Positions 46,998 through 56,060 of a stretch of DNA of 64,000 nucleotides are shown here, in pieces. The DNA is from Clostridium frigoris (lineage in GTDB: Bacteria > Bacillota > Clostridia > Clostridiales > Clostridiaceae). The DNA lies in NCBI RefSeq assembly GCF_018861865.1, contig NZ_JAHLDV010000003.1, positions 62,001 through 126,000 on the forward strand, in the 5' to 3' direction. Each line of letters starts with the position of its first letter. Within the stretch, counting starts at the first letter, position 1. The notes beneath the pieces are model-generated. The model ran no database searches, had not been told where the DNA came from, and worked only from the letters and a program-made list of their open reading frames with translations. Position numbers and translations under genes: made by a program.

Positions 46998-47106
46998 ACA
47001 TAACATTATTATTCAACTCACAAATGATTATATAATAAATATGTCTTTTTAAGAACTATGATAAAGATTGTTTTAGATGTTGATAATCCTTTTATACACC
47101 TTAAAC

Positions 47107-47136
47107 AAAAAAGATTTGGCCTAAGCTAAACCAAAT
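47107..47136 (-). terminator. Terminator of the RHH-like gene
   Basis: On the minus strand ATTTGG...CCAAAT with an inner partial stem is followed by CTTTTTTG. It lies 11 bp past the gene's stop. Confidence 0.75.
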
Positions 47137-47146
47137 TTAATATGAA

Positions 47147-47563
47147 TTATTCTTTATATTTTTCAATGTATTCTAAAAGTGCCATACTAACTAAATCCAT
47201 ACTTTTACAATCCTTATGTTTTTCTGTAAAATCTTTAAACTTATCCCAAACATATGAATATACTCTAATAGTATTGGTAGTCTTAAATTCTTCATCAAGC
47301 ATATCTTCATCAATTTTTAATTCTTGTGACTTTGATGTATCAATTATAATTTTATAATCAGTTTTTTGCTTTTCTATTTCAGTCTTATCTGCTACTTTTT
47401 TCTGTTCTTTTATAAAATCATAAGCTGAATCAATTGCTTCCTCTATGCTATCAGAATTAAAGCTCATACTTGGAATTGCATCATCTAATGTTAAACAAAA
47501 CTTAGAACTTGATTGGATTTTCACCTTAAATCCAGCATCTATTAATTTCTCAAGTTTATTCAT
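47147..47563 (-). CDS. Hypothetical protein with possible ribbon-helix-helix C-terminus
   Basis: 138 residues. The N-terminal 50 (AGFKVKIQSSSKFCLTLDDAIPSMSFNSDSIEEAI) look like a small alpha/beta unit as in HicB-type or DUF1902 proteins; the middle is charged and Lys-rich; the C-terminus NTIRVYSYVWDKFKDFTEK followed by SMDLVSMALLEYIEKY has the strand-helix-helix order of RHH DNA-binding proteins. A HicB-like fold with RHH would suggest an antitoxin, but no toxin gene is next to it. GGGTG precedes the ATG. Confidence 0.55.
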   Translation of the reverse strand: MNKLEKLIDAGFKVKIQSSSKFCLTLDDAIPSMSFNSDSIEEAIDSAYDFIKEQKKVADKTEIEKQKTDYKIIIDTSKSQELKIDEDMLDEEFKTTNTIRVYSYVWDKFKDFTEKHKDCKSMDLVSMALLEYIEKYKE

Positions 47564-47712
47564 TCTTTACACACCCTTACTTTTATATTTGGTTAAAATA
47601 TTTTTTTATAATCATAGTACATTTTTAATCAATTTATGTTACTTATAAATTTAGTATGCCATTTTTTAATGTATATTATTCTAATATTTAAATGTATCAT
47701 TTATTAACACAA

Positions 47713-47757
47713 AAACACCCTAGTATATTGATTAATTATCAATACAACAGGGTGTTT
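47713..47757. terminator. Terminator after yebC
   Basis: AAACACCCT (47713-47721) and AGGGTGTTT (47749-47757) pair, with an inner TATTGAT/ATCAATA stem. A T-run (TTTTTGTG) follows on the minus strand. Confidence 0.88.
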
Positions 47758-47845
47758 AGCTTATAAATTCGTAACTTAAAACAGTACCTATACAATCATT
47801 GTCATTTGGATTTTTTTGAAAACGCTTACTCCCAATATGAGCACA

Positions 47846-48586
47846 TTAACCCTCAAATTCCTCTGGATACTCTGCATTGTGATACACATCTTGAACATCT
47901 TCGTTGTCCTCAAGTGTATCTATTAAATCCTGAACCTTAACTGCGCCCTCCATGCTAACAGGAGTCATGTTATCTGGGATCATTGTAATCTCAGCTGACG
48001 CAAATTCAAAACCTGCTTTTTCTAACTCTTCTCTTACCTGTCCAAATGTTTCAGCAGTAGTTATAATTTCAAACATTTCTTCATCTGCATTAAAATCTTC
48101 GGCCCCAGCTTCAAGAGCTATCATCATAATTTCATCCTCATCCATAGCTTCAGTTCTCTCTATGATAATTTGACCTTTTTTAGCAAACATCCAACTTACA
48201 CATCCAGCTGCTCCCATATTTCCATGATGTCTATCAAAAGCATGCCTTACAGTCGCAACGCTTCTATTTTTTTTGTCTGTTAGCGTTACAACTACTACAG
48301 CAACTCCTTCTGCTCCATATCCTTCATAAACTATTTCTTCATAATTTACACCTTCGAGTTCCCCAGCACCTTTTTTAATTGCTCTAGTTATTGTGTCGAG
48401 CGGCATATTATTAGACTTAGCCTTTGCAACTACATCTCTAAGATGAGCATTAATTTCTAACTTAGACCCACCATTTTTAGCTGCCATTATTATTTCTTTA
48501 CCTAATTTCGTAAATACTTTACCTCTTATAACATCAATTTTACCTTTTTTTTGTTGAATATTATGCCATTTTGAATGTCCTGACAT
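47846..48586 (-). CDS. YebC/PmpR-family DNA-binding/translation factor
   Basis: 246 residues. The start MSGHSKWHNIQQKKGKID and the three-domain layout with GGSKLEINAHLRDVVAKAKSNNMPLDTI and GYGAEGVAVVVVTLTDKKNRSVATVRHAF are diagnostic. Originally called a transcriptional regulator, the family has recently been tied to translation of proline-rich stretches (known for YebC/YeeI). GGGGGG precedes the ATG. It is monocistronic with a strong terminator. Confidence 0.94.
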   Translation of the reverse strand: MSGHSKWHNIQQKKGKIDVIRGKVFTKLGKEIIMAAKNGGSKLEINAHLRDVVAKAKSNNMPLDTITRAIKKGAGELEGVNYEEIVYEGYGAEGVAVVVVTLTDKKNRSVATVRHAFDRHHGNMGAAGCVSWMFAKKGQIIIERTEAMDEDEIMMIALEAGAEDFNADEEMFEIITTAETFGQVREELEKAGFEFASAEITMIPDNMTPVSMEGAVKVQDLIDTLEDNEDVQDVYHNAEYPEEFEG

Positions 48587-48737
48587 TTGAAATCCCCCCC
48601 AACTGACTATTTTAATGTGGAATATTTCTAACCGTTCTAATAAATAGCAATAACTCTATGAATTAGTTATAAGTACCTTACTTTCATATTATATCATAGA
48701 AATAAAGCACTTTTCAAATAAATAAGAAATGTATATT

Positions 48738-49421
48738 TTACTTATCTTTGTCATTTGAAAGTGCAGAATTTATGATTTCGCTATCATATAGTCTATGTTC
48801 TAGCTTAAAGTACATTTTTCCCTTATCTTCTTCAAACAAAGCCTTTCCTGAACTAACCTCGGTTAGTTGCGACTTTAATTTTTCTAATTTATCATACTGA
48901 CAGAGTATTTTGATTTTTACAATGTCTGTATACTCTACATGTTCTATATAAAAGTTGTCTTTAGCACAAACATGTTGCAATTTTCCTAGTAAATCATATT
49001 CAATTGTTATTTCGAGTGCAACACCTTTAACTTTTTCCACTACCCCGCCCTCTTTAATAGCTAAGGATGTACCTTTAGAATATGCTCTTGCAAGCCCTCC
49101 AGTTCCTAGTAGAATTCCTCCAAAATATCTGGTTACTACAACTACTACATCAGTTATATCACTTTTCTTTAAGACTTCAAGCATAGGAATTCCTCCAGTG
49201 CCTTGAGGTTCTCCATCATCACTATACCGTTGTATTTGTTTTTTTTCACCAATTATATATGCATAAACATTGTGCCTTGCTTGTTTGTGCTTATTTTTGA
49301 TTTTTTGAATAAATTCCTTAGCTTCATCTTCATTTTCAACCCTTTTTCCATGACCAATAAATATTGATTTTTTCTCCTTAAATTCAGCAATTGATTCGTC
49401 TTTTATAGTAAAATAGCTCAT
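48738..49421 (-). CDS. YigZ/IMPACT-family protein
   Basis: 227 residues. N-terminal IMPACT domain: FIGHGKRVENEDEAKEFIQKIKNKHKQARHNVYAYIIG with the typical QARHNVYAY, then RYSDDGEPQGTGGIPMLEVLKK and VVVVTRYFGGILLGTGGLARAYSKG. The C-terminal DUF1949 part (from about 140) has IEYDLLGKLQHVC. The family relates to eukaryotic IMPACT (a Gcn2 regulator); bacterial function is unsettled. GGTGGG site upstream. It precedes the HEAT-repeat gene's stop by 38 bp on the same strand. Confidence 0.92.
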   Translation of the reverse strand: MSYFTIKDESIAEFKEKKSIFIGHGKRVENEDEAKEFIQKIKNKHKQARHNVYAYIIGEKKQIQRYSDDGEPQGTGGIPMLEVLKKSDITDVVVVVTRYFGGILLGTGGLARAYSKGTSLAIKEGGVVEKVKGVALEITIEYDLLGKLQHVCAKDNFYIEHVEYTDIVKIKILCQYDKLEKLKSQLTEVSSGKALFEEDKGKMYFKLEHRLYDSEIINSALSNDKDK

Positions 49422-49459
49422 TTCAATTATCCCACCTATGATTTACTGTTACTCTATCT

Positions 49460-50131
49460 TTATATCTCTATTTGCCCCATCAGCAATAAAAAACTCTGCG
49501 CAGAATTAATTATGTATTGTTTGTCTGTGTTTTCATATATATACATTATTTTCACAATAGCTTTTTCACTCTTTATTTTACCCAGCGACTTTATTGCATA
49601 ACTTATAACTTGTGGATTTTCATCCTCGAGTGCTCTAAGTAATGCTCCTTCAGCTCTTAAGTCGCCTAACTTCCCCATAGCTGAGACTGCCATTCGTCGT
49701 ACATTTATAAATTTATGCACGGATGCTTTAATTAAGATATTTAAACAAGATATTTCATTTAATTCCCCTACAATCCAAACAGCAACCTCTTTGTCCCTCG
49801 GATGCATCTCCACATAATTTGTTTTGATTAACTCAATTAATTCGTTTTTATTATCCTCACCTATTGAATTTAAAAAATAGATTTTATCGTCTTTTCCGGC
49901 TTTAGCAATAATCTTAAAAAGTTCATCAGCATCATTGCTATGCACTAAAAACCTATATTTTATTTTACCATCTATAATATGTTTTTGTACAATAGCATTG
50001 TCCAAATTTCTAATTTTACATATGGCTTCCATCGTTTTTCCCTCTAAAAACAAAAAGTAGGATATCTCCTCATTAGAATATTTACTAATGGATAACCAGT
50101 CAATTTCAACTAATCCCTTTTTCAAAAACAT
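49460..50131 (-). CDS. HEAT-repeat protein
   Basis: 223 residues made of repeated helical pairs. The clearest units are near 145-210: NVRRMAVSAMGKLGDLRAEGALLRALEDE then NPQVISYAIKSLGKIKSEKAIVKIM, typical of PBS-lyase/HEAT repeats. The N-terminal 60 residues (DWLSISKYSNEEISYFLFLEGKTMEAICKI) are a distinct helical domain. It is probably a protein-interaction scaffold. AAGGAG precedes the start. It follows the MocR gene by 20 bp and may be co-transcribed. Confidence 0.85.
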   Translation of the reverse strand: MFLKKGLVEIDWLSISKYSNEEISYFLFLEGKTMEAICKIRNLDNAIVQKHIIDGKIKYRFLVHSNDADELFKIIAKAGKDDKIYFLNSIGEDNKNELIELIKTNYVEMHPRDKEVAVWIVGELNEISCLNILIKASVHKFINVRRMAVSAMGKLGDLRAEGALLRALEDENPQVISYAIKSLGKIKSEKAIVKIMYIYENTDKQYIINSAQSFLLLMGQIEI

Positions 50132-50151
50132 CGCTCCTTACCTTATAGTTA

Positions 50152-51555
50152 TTATTTACATAATATCTCTGATATAATTTTAATTCCCTCTTCTATTTCA
50201 GGCTTTTTTATTTCCGAAAAACTCAACCTAAAATAATTATTTCCTTCTTTAGCATTTTTATAAAATAATACCCCTGGTGTAATTAAAACCTTCTTATTCA
50301 TACATTTATAAAACAATTCCATTGAATTAACCTTTAACTCAGTAGCTATTTTAAAGTAAAAATGAATTCCTCCTCCAGGAGTATAATAACTAGCCTTAGC
50401 ACCCAAATATTTTTCTATGCATTGCAACATAAAATTATATTTTTCCTTATATGCCATATTTAGACGGCTTATATTTTCTTTCCAGAGATCTTTATTTATA
50501 TATAAATCTAAAGCACGTTGCATAAGACTAGATGTTGATATGTCTGTATTAATTTTTGAGTTTTGAATATACTCCTTACATTTTTGTGGTGATATCATAT
50601 ATCCAAGCCTTATTCCCGGCAGAAATATTTTTGAAAAACTCTTTATGTAAATAACTTTATCATTTACGTCTAAGGTCTTAAAACTACTATATTGCTTATT
50701 ATCATATATTAGCTCAGATAAATAATCATCTTCCACTATATAAAAATCATACATTTCTGCTAGTTCTAATATTTTTACCTTTTTCTCCAAACTATAGGTG
50801 GCTCCTGTTGGATTTTGAAAATAACTCATTGCATAAAAACACTTGATTTTATTCTTTTTTAATATTGCTTCAAATTGGAGTAAATCTACGCCATCTTCTA
50901 ATATATCAACTTCAAATATATTAGCTCTTCTCCATTTAAAAACCGTTAATGCACCACCATATGTTGGTTTTTCTACAATTACATTGTCATGAACATTGAT
51001 TATAGATTTTGAAACTATATCAATTCCTTGTTGTGCACCTGAGAGTATCAATATATCTTCACTACTCACCTTATTATTCCAAAAGAAAGTACTTATGCTA
51101 TTTCTAAGTCCCTCATAACCAAGTGATTCCTTATAAGCAAAAGCCTCAGTACCATCTCTATCTAATACCTCATTTAACACGTCTTTAAAAACCGTTACAG
51201 GGAAAAATTCACTGCTTGTTATTTCCCCTGTAAAATCTACATAATTTTTTAGATTTTGGCCAGATATTTTTTTTAGTGTATTAGAGTAGTCTTTTTTAAA
51301 CTTAATATTTGTGTCTCTTCTTTTAGCATAAGTACCACTTCCCATCTTTTGATATGCATACCCCTCAGCTTCAAGTTTTTTATAGGCACTTACTATGGTA
51401 ACTTCATTAACTTTCAATAACTTAGCTAGTTTCCTTATTGAGAGTAATTTTTCGCCATCATCAACATTGTTTTCATCAATTAGTTTTTTTATATGCTTTG
51501 ATATTTCTAGATACTTAGGAATATCATTACTAAATTTGATTTCATATCTATACAT
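50152..51555 (-). CDS. MocR-type regulator (GntR HTH plus aminotransferase-like domain)
   Basis: 467 residues from the ATG at 51555 (site AGGTG, 6 bases away); the open frame's TTG start lies before it. The GntR winged helix occupies about 1-75 (SIRKLAKLLKVNEVTIVSAYKKLEAEGYAYQKMGSGTY). The class I aminotransferase-like domain carries the PLP lysine in YIKSFSKIFLPGIRLGYM near 305-322. MocR proteins such as PdxR and GabR sense PLP or amino compounds and usually act on a divergent neighbour. Here the neighbour upstream is a relic element and a same-strand gene, so the target is unclear. Confidence 0.92.
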   Translation of the reverse strand: MYRYEIKFSNDIPKYLEISKHIKKLIDENNVDDGEKLLSIRKLAKLLKVNEVTIVSAYKKLEAEGYAYQKMGSGTYAKRRDTNIKFKKDYSNTLKKISGQNLKNYVDFTGEITSSEFFPVTVFKDVLNEVLDRDGTEAFAYKESLGYEGLRNSISTFFWNNKVSSEDILILSGAQQGIDIVSKSIINVHDNVIVEKPTYGGALTVFKWRRANIFEVDILEDGVDLLQFEAILKKNKIKCFYAMSYFQNPTGATYSLEKKVKILELAEMYDFYIVEDDYLSELIYDNKQYSSFKTLDVNDKVIYIKSFSKIFLPGIRLGYMISPQKCKEYIQNSKINTDISTSSLMQRALDLYINKDLWKENISRLNMAYKEKYNFMLQCIEKYLGAKASYYTPGGGIHFYFKIATELKVNSMELFYKCMNKKVLITPGVLFYKNAKEGNNYFRLSFSEIKKPEIEEGIKIISEILCK

Positions 51556-51580
51556 ATTTTCACCTACTTTTTTCAAAGTG

Positions 51581-51697
51581 TTAAATCACATCTTGGGTCG
51601 CTGCAACAGCTTCGAAGAAGATGCATTGACGACTTCAGAAGGAGATGTTACTCACACTTATAAAAGTGGGAGACTTTTCTTCTGAAATGTCGTTAAA
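51581..51697 (+). mobile_element. Solitary IS605/omegaRNA-like terminal element, copy 2 (relic)
   Basis: A 117-bp segment homologous to 2905-3004. It keeps the fuller form: TTAAATCA, GGGTCGCTGCA, a CTTCGAAG hairpin, then ACGACTTCAGAAGGAG paired with CTTCTGAAATGTCG (12 bp with a 2-base bulge) around a CACTTATAAAAGTG hairpin. TTAAAT stands at both ends (51581-51586 and 51693-51698). No tnpA or tnpB is present. The last bases supply the stop codon of the nucleotidyltransferase gene on the other strand. Confidence 0.6.
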
Positions 51698-52589
51698 TAA
51701 AATACACATTTTGCTTAATTAATATATTGTCCTTATCTACCTTAAAATCTCTACTTTCCTTTTTAATAATATCTCTTTTCCATAGTTTATTAAGAACTTC
51801 TTCCATATCTATATCAAATTCCTTAAACAAATCATCCAACATAATTTCTTCGGCACTTACAAACTTATCTTGCTCTCTCATATAGTTCAAAAGCAAATTG
51901 CAATTGTCCTTAATACTTAAGTCTATACTCTGTTCTAAAAATGTCATTGTTTCTTGAATTGTCTCTTTTATGTGTGATTTTTCAAAAAACAATTTATCAA
52001 CGCATTGTTTAAACTCTTCATTTAAATTAAGGGCCATAGTCATAACGTCCTTGCTAATCATATATCCAGACGAATTAACAAATAACTTTGAGTACTTTTC
52101 TATACATCTTGTAGAAGAACTGTAAGAAGTATAGATAGCATCACTCCATAAATATTTTTTACATACTCCCATTTCTTTTAACAATTCGCCTAAAAAACTC
52201 ATGCCCCAACGTTCTCTATCAACATCTGGAAAAAGTCTACCGCCATCATACCTTACTGTTATATCCATATCTTTTGAAAATATTAACCTTGAGGACGAGA
52301 AAATTCTATGTAAATATCCGCCCTTTAAATTGTTAGAATAAACTTGAATAAATTTTTCCTTACCCATAAGTTTAACATGAACTGAAATACCCTCCTCCTC
52401 AGAATATAAGTTCCTAATTTCATCATAATTTTTATCAACAATTACGATAAAATCAATATCTGATTCTTCCCATAAATCACCTGTTACCATACTTCCAAAA
52501 ACCATTACAGATAAAACAGATTTATCAATTTTCATTCTGTCAACCACACTATTAAAAGCCTTCTGATATTGCAAAATAGTTTTTATCAT
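51693..52589 (-). CDS. Nucleotidyltransferase-domain protein (MNT/kanamycin-type)
   Basis: 298 residues. The pol-beta-type motif VFGSMVTGDLWEESDIDFIVIV is at about 29-50 with GS and DxD present. The C-terminal 200 residues are helical (EMGVCKKYLWSDAIYTSYSSSTRCIEKYSKLF) like the substrate-binding domain of aminoglycoside or lincosamide nucleotidyltransferases. It may modify a small molecule or be a toxin-antitoxin MNT; no HEPN gene is adjacent. Its TAA stop lies inside the end of the relic element, so the original C-terminus may have been changed by that insertion. Confidence 0.82.
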   Translation of the reverse strand: MIKTILQYQKAFNSVVDRMKIDKSVLSVMVFGSMVTGDLWEESDIDFIVIVDKNYDEIRNLYSEEEGISVHVKLMGKEKFIQVYSNNLKGGYLHRIFSSSRLIFSKDMDITVRYDGGRLFPDVDRERWGMSFLGELLKEMGVCKKYLWSDAIYTSYSSSTRCIEKYSKLFVNSSGYMISKDVMTMALNLNEEFKQCVDKLFFEKSHIKETIQETMTFLEQSIDLSIKDNCNLLLNYMREQDKFVSAEEIMLDDLFKEFDIDMEEVLNKLWKRDIIKKESRDFKVDKDNILIKQNVYFI

Positions 52590-52960
52590 TCTATCCCCCC
52601 TAATTTTTAATATAATTTATATTTTGTTAATAGCTTTAATATATTTTATGCCGCAATTCCTAAATTTATATTTTATTAATTATATTTTTATTATAAAGAT
52701 TATAAGTACATCATTGATATATACAATAAATTATTGTGTTATTCCTTATCGTTAATTATAGCACTACATTTTTTAAAATTACAAATATTCATTTTTGGAT
52801 TATTATTAGCAGAACATATTTTATCAATTAAATTATATGAAATTTATCTTTACATTATCTTTAAAATCTTATATTGAAAACAGAAAATAAATATCTAGTT
52901 AAAAAATAAAGAGAAACAAGTTTAATTTTAATTAAACCATTCTCTTTATTCTCATAAAAA
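52590..52960. other. Gene-free stretch of 371 bp
   Basis: Very AT-rich. It holds the upstream region of the nucleotidyltransferase gene (GGGGGG site at about 52597) and, at 52905-52950, the terminator of the next minus-strand gene. No small ORF with a credible site was found. Confidence 0.55.
52905..52950. terminator. Terminator of the 171-residue gene
   Basis: AATAAAGAGAA (52905-52915) pairs with TTCTCTTTATT (52940-52950), with an inner TTTAATT/AATTAAA stem and T-run on the minus strand. Confidence 0.88.
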
Positions 52961-53476
52961 TTATTTACAATCATACTTTGATAAATTCAGCATATTATCA
53001 ACTTTACATTTTAGTACTTTAATTACATCTGAAGATATCTCATCAACACTATTTGTTAAATCAAGAGCATTTTTAATTTTTGAACTACGTCCAAAACTCG
53101 TATTTGTTAAACTAACTGCAGTAGCAGAAAAGTCAAGTGATGAAAGTGATAAGGTATATAAAGTATCTATCAATGGCTTCACATCATTTTCGAAATAAGC
53201 TCTTGCTTTAAAATCAAGCGGTAGTCTATCTAACTCAAATCTTAAAATGTTTATATCTACAACTTTATCTGTCAATAATTTAATGCAAGAATTAGTAGCT
53301 GTATCTGTCGAACTCGATGTTGACTGACTAGCAGTAACTCCACCATTTAGGCTTAAAATTTGTTTGTTCATATCATCTATAATTTGTTGTTGTATTTGTT
53401 GATATTTTATACTATCACTAATTGCTCTTTTGTCTTGTTCTTTTTCATTATCTGAATTTGATTTTTTTTCTCCCAT
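52961..53476 (-). CDS. Hypothetical helical protein with disordered N-terminus
   Basis: 171 residues. The first 40 are charged and Gln-rich (NEKEQDKRAISDSIKYQQIQQQII), then a Ser/Thr-rich patch (QSTSSSTDTATNS), and a helical C-terminal domain (DINILRFELDRLPLDFKARAY, DTLYTLSLSSLDFSATAVSL). No signal or membrane segment. It somewhat recalls the Gln/Ser-rich gene at 44657. AGGGG precedes the ATG; own terminator. No family recognised. Confidence 0.55.
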   Translation of the reverse strand: MGEKKSNSDNEKEQDKRAISDSIKYQQIQQQIIDDMNKQILSLNGGVTASQSTSSSTDTATNSCIKLLTDKVVDINILRFELDRLPLDFKARAYFENDVKPLIDTLYTLSLSSLDFSATAVSLTNTSFGRSSKIKNALDLTNSVDEISSDVIKVLKCKVDNMLNLSKYDCK

Positions 53477-53585
53477 ATATACCCCTACATTCTTTAATAA
53501 CTGTTATAGACTAATATTAAATTATATAAGATACATTTAGACTTTATTACACTTAAGGAAAAATTTCATTAAATAAACAATAAAA

Positions 53586-55376
53586 CTAATCTATAATATA
53601 TTTTTGACATTTATTGTAAATCTCAGTGTCCCCTTGTACTGACATAAGTGTTCCTTCCTCATTGTATTCTTCTGAATCAACCTTAGCACCCCTATGCAAA
53701 TATGCAACCATTGACTGATCAGTATATGGAATTAGCACATTAAATTTTTTCAGAGTATAAGGGAGCTCTTTACAAACGTCTATTAATAATCCTTCCAAAT
53801 TCGTACCATTTTTAGCCGATACTTCTATACACTTTAAATCCTTGTATTTTTCTTTTATTTTCAAAATGTTTTCTAGTGAGGCTTTGTCAATTTTATTTAA
53901 TACCAATATCACCGGTTTATTAATTGCATTTAATTCTGTTAGCACACCATCTACAGCCTCTATTTGTAACTCTGCATTTTCAGATGATACGTCTACCACG
54001 TGTAGCAACAAATCGGAATAAACGACTTCTTCAAGCGTAGATTTAAATGCTTCAACTAAGTCATGAGGAAGTTTTCTTATAAATCCTACAGTATCAGTTA
54101 CTGCAGCTACTCTATTATCAGGTAACAGTAATGCTCTTGTTGTTACATCAAGGGTAGCAAAGAGCATATCTGCTTCAAATACTTTATCCTTAATAGCAAC
54201 ACTTTTTAATGCTGCTACATCACATAATGCATTTCTTAATGTTGATTTACCCGAATTAGTATATCCTACTAAAGAAACTTTTGAAACACTATCACGACTT
54301 CTCTTTTCCCTTTGTACACTTCTTGTTGTTCTTATTTTTGCTAATTCTTTATTTAAATCAAATATACTTTCTCTTATTCGTCTTTTATCAATTTCTAATT
54401 TTTTCTCTCCTGGTCCTCTTGTTCCAATTCCGGCACCTGTCCTTGAAAGCATTGTTCCAAGCCCGGTTAACCTTGGCAATCTGTATTTTAATTGCGCAAG
54501 TTCAACTTGAATTTTTGCTTCCCTAGTTCTTGCTCTTCGTGCAAATATCTCTAAAATAAGTGTAGTTCTGTCGATTACTTTGCACCCAAGAACTTCTTCC
54601 AGATTTCTTACTTGAGAACCTGATAATTCATCATCAAATATAACTATATTTGCTCTTAGTGATTGCCTTGCACCTGCTATTTCCTCAGCCTTACCCCTGC
54701 CTATATATAAAGCTGCATCTATTTTATGCCTATTTTGAAGTACTGCGTCTACAGTTGCTACATTACATGCCCTTGCAAGTTCTATAAGTTCTAATAAATC
54801 TTCTTCACTTCCTATACCTACTAAAATAGCCCGTTCTGTATCATCTTCAACAACGTCACTTGTTTTCATTAATTTTTCAATGTATTTAACTTTATCTAAA
54901 ATATCATATTCAATTACTTCATTTATATTTATTGGGCCCACTTCTTCTTCTATTAAAATATTATTGTCTATTCCACAAAACCCTATGTTATATTTTAAAT
55001 TTTGCTTTTCTTTGGCTACTCCAATAGCAACAATACAATCTAGTTTTAATTTTACGAGCGCTGACATATCAAGCGCTGATAATCTAGAATTGCCGTTTGG
55101 ATGAGTGTGTATTATCTTAACTCCTGATAAACGTCCTTCTCTTATATCAATTATAGGCAGTTCCACAGTGCTACTGTCTCCAATAGCCATACTGATAATA
55201 TTGCCCTTCCTATCTATTGCTGCACTAATTTCTCTATCTAAATTTTGTGTTGCCTCCACAAGTATATCTACCAATTCAACAGACAAAATACAATCTTTAG
55301 AAACTTTTAATTCACAAGCATCTTCTAATTTATTTAAAATTGAATCTTTAACTCCATCTGTATTTCCGTATATCAT
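53586..55376 (-). CDS. hflX: HflX GTPase with N-terminal JAMM/JAB-like domain
   Basis: 596 residues; ordinary HflX has about 410-430. The C-terminal two thirds are HflX: glycine-rich GTRGPGEKKLEIDKRRIRE near 325, G1 LVGYTNSGKSTLRN near 373, G3 DTVGFIRKLPHDLVEAF near 430, G4 NKID near 495. It splits stalled or stressed 70S ribosomes. The extra first 170 residues contain KIIHTHPNGNSRLSALDMSA, an exact HxHx10D JAMM metal-site pattern as in RadC/JAB domains, so a metal-dependent peptidase- or nucleic-acid-related function may be fused. GGAG precedes the ATG. Such long HflX forms probably occur in other clostridia. Confidence 0.92.
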   Translation of the reverse strand: MIYGNTDGVKDSILNKLEDACELKVSKDCILSVELVDILVEATQNLDREISAAIDRKGNIISMAIGDSSTVELPIIDIREGRLSGVKIIHTHPNGNSRLSALDMSALVKLKLDCIVAIGVAKEKQNLKYNIGFCGIDNNILIEEEVGPININEVIEYDILDKVKYIEKLMKTSDVVEDDTERAILVGIGSEEDLLELIELARACNVATVDAVLQNRHKIDAALYIGRGKAEEIAGARQSLRANIVIFDDELSGSQVRNLEEVLGCKVIDRTTLILEIFARRARTREAKIQVELAQLKYRLPRLTGLGTMLSRTGAGIGTRGPGEKKLEIDKRRIRESIFDLNKELAKIRTTRSVQREKRSRDSVSKVSLVGYTNSGKSTLRNALCDVAALKSVAIKDKVFEADMLFATLDVTTRALLLPDNRVAAVTDTVGFIRKLPHDLVEAFKSTLEEVVYSDLLLHVVDVSSENAELQIEAVDGVLTELNAINKPVILVLNKIDKASLENILKIKEKYKDLKCIEVSAKNGTNLEGLLIDVCKELPYTLKKFNVLIPYTDQSMVAYLHRGAKVDSEEYNEEGTLMSVQGDTEIYNKCQKYIID

Positions 55377-55498
55377 CCTATATCACTCCATTCTACTAAT
55401 ATTTTAACTAATTTTCTTATTCTTATACTTGACAAGTTTCTTATAATTTTATACTATTGAAGCAAAATTGTAAATATGTAAAGAGGGCGGGATTAACA

Positions 55499-56023
55499 TT
55501 GAATAATAAAAAAATAAATATTCTTATATCAAAAGATCAAATTAATGAGCGAATTGAACAACTTGGTGCTGAAATTTCCAAAGATTATTTCGAAAAAAAC
55601 CTATATGTTTTATCATTGCTTAGAGGTAGCTTTATATATACTGCAGACCTTGTACGTCAAATCACTGTACCTACAAAAATAGGCTTTATGACAACTTCAA
55701 GTTATGGAGATGATGAAGAATCACAAGGACTCGTTAATGTTGTAAATGACATACCTGACAATATTTCTGGGTTTGATGTATTAATAGTAGATGATATTAT
55801 AGATACTGGTTTAACTATGAATTTCGTTATGGAACATGTTAAATCTTTAGGCTCTGCTAGTATTAAAACTTGTGTTCTTTTAAATAAGATAGAAAGAAGA
55901 AAAATTGAAATAACTCCTGATTACTATTGCTTTGAGATTCCAGATCTTTTTGTAGTTGGTTATGGATTAAATTATGGAGATTACTATAGAAATATACCAT
56001 ACATATTTAATTGGAAAGATTAA
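55499..56023 (+). CDS. hpt: Hypoxanthine-guanine phosphoribosyltransferase
   Basis: 174 residues from the TTG at 55499, with AGAGGGCGG upstream; the open frame has an ATG 14 codons earlier that precedes this site. Motifs: LYVLSLLRGSFIYTADLVR near 36-54, TSSYGD near 72, the PRPP loop VLIVDDIIDTGLT near 98-110, and YCFEIPDLFVVGYGLNYGDYYRNIPYI near 140-166. It recycles hypoxanthine and guanine. Its end runs into a strong bidirectional terminator shared with yunB. Confidence 0.94.
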   Translation: MNNKKINILISKDQINERIEQLGAEISKDYFEKNLYVLSLLRGSFIYTADLVRQITVPTKIGFMTTSSYGDDEESQGLVNVVNDIPDNISGFDVLIVDDIIDTGLTMNFVMEHVKSLGSASIKTCVLLNKIERRKIEITPDYYCFEIPDLFVVGYGLNYGDYYRNIPYIFNWKD

Positions 56024-56060
56024 TTTAAATCACCATATCTAATTGCCCCATAAATGCATA

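Noticed and set aside
46746-47003. 85-residue hydrophobic ORF overlapping the DPWS gene
   Set aside because: It starts inside or too near the AAGGAG site and lies out of frame over the repeat. The other frame has correct spacing, a cysteine-rich composition and a terminator at its stop.
44657-47563. Integrated phage or plasmid fragment
   Set aside because: There is no integrase, replication, capsid or portal gene and no attachment-site duplication or tRNA next to the region.
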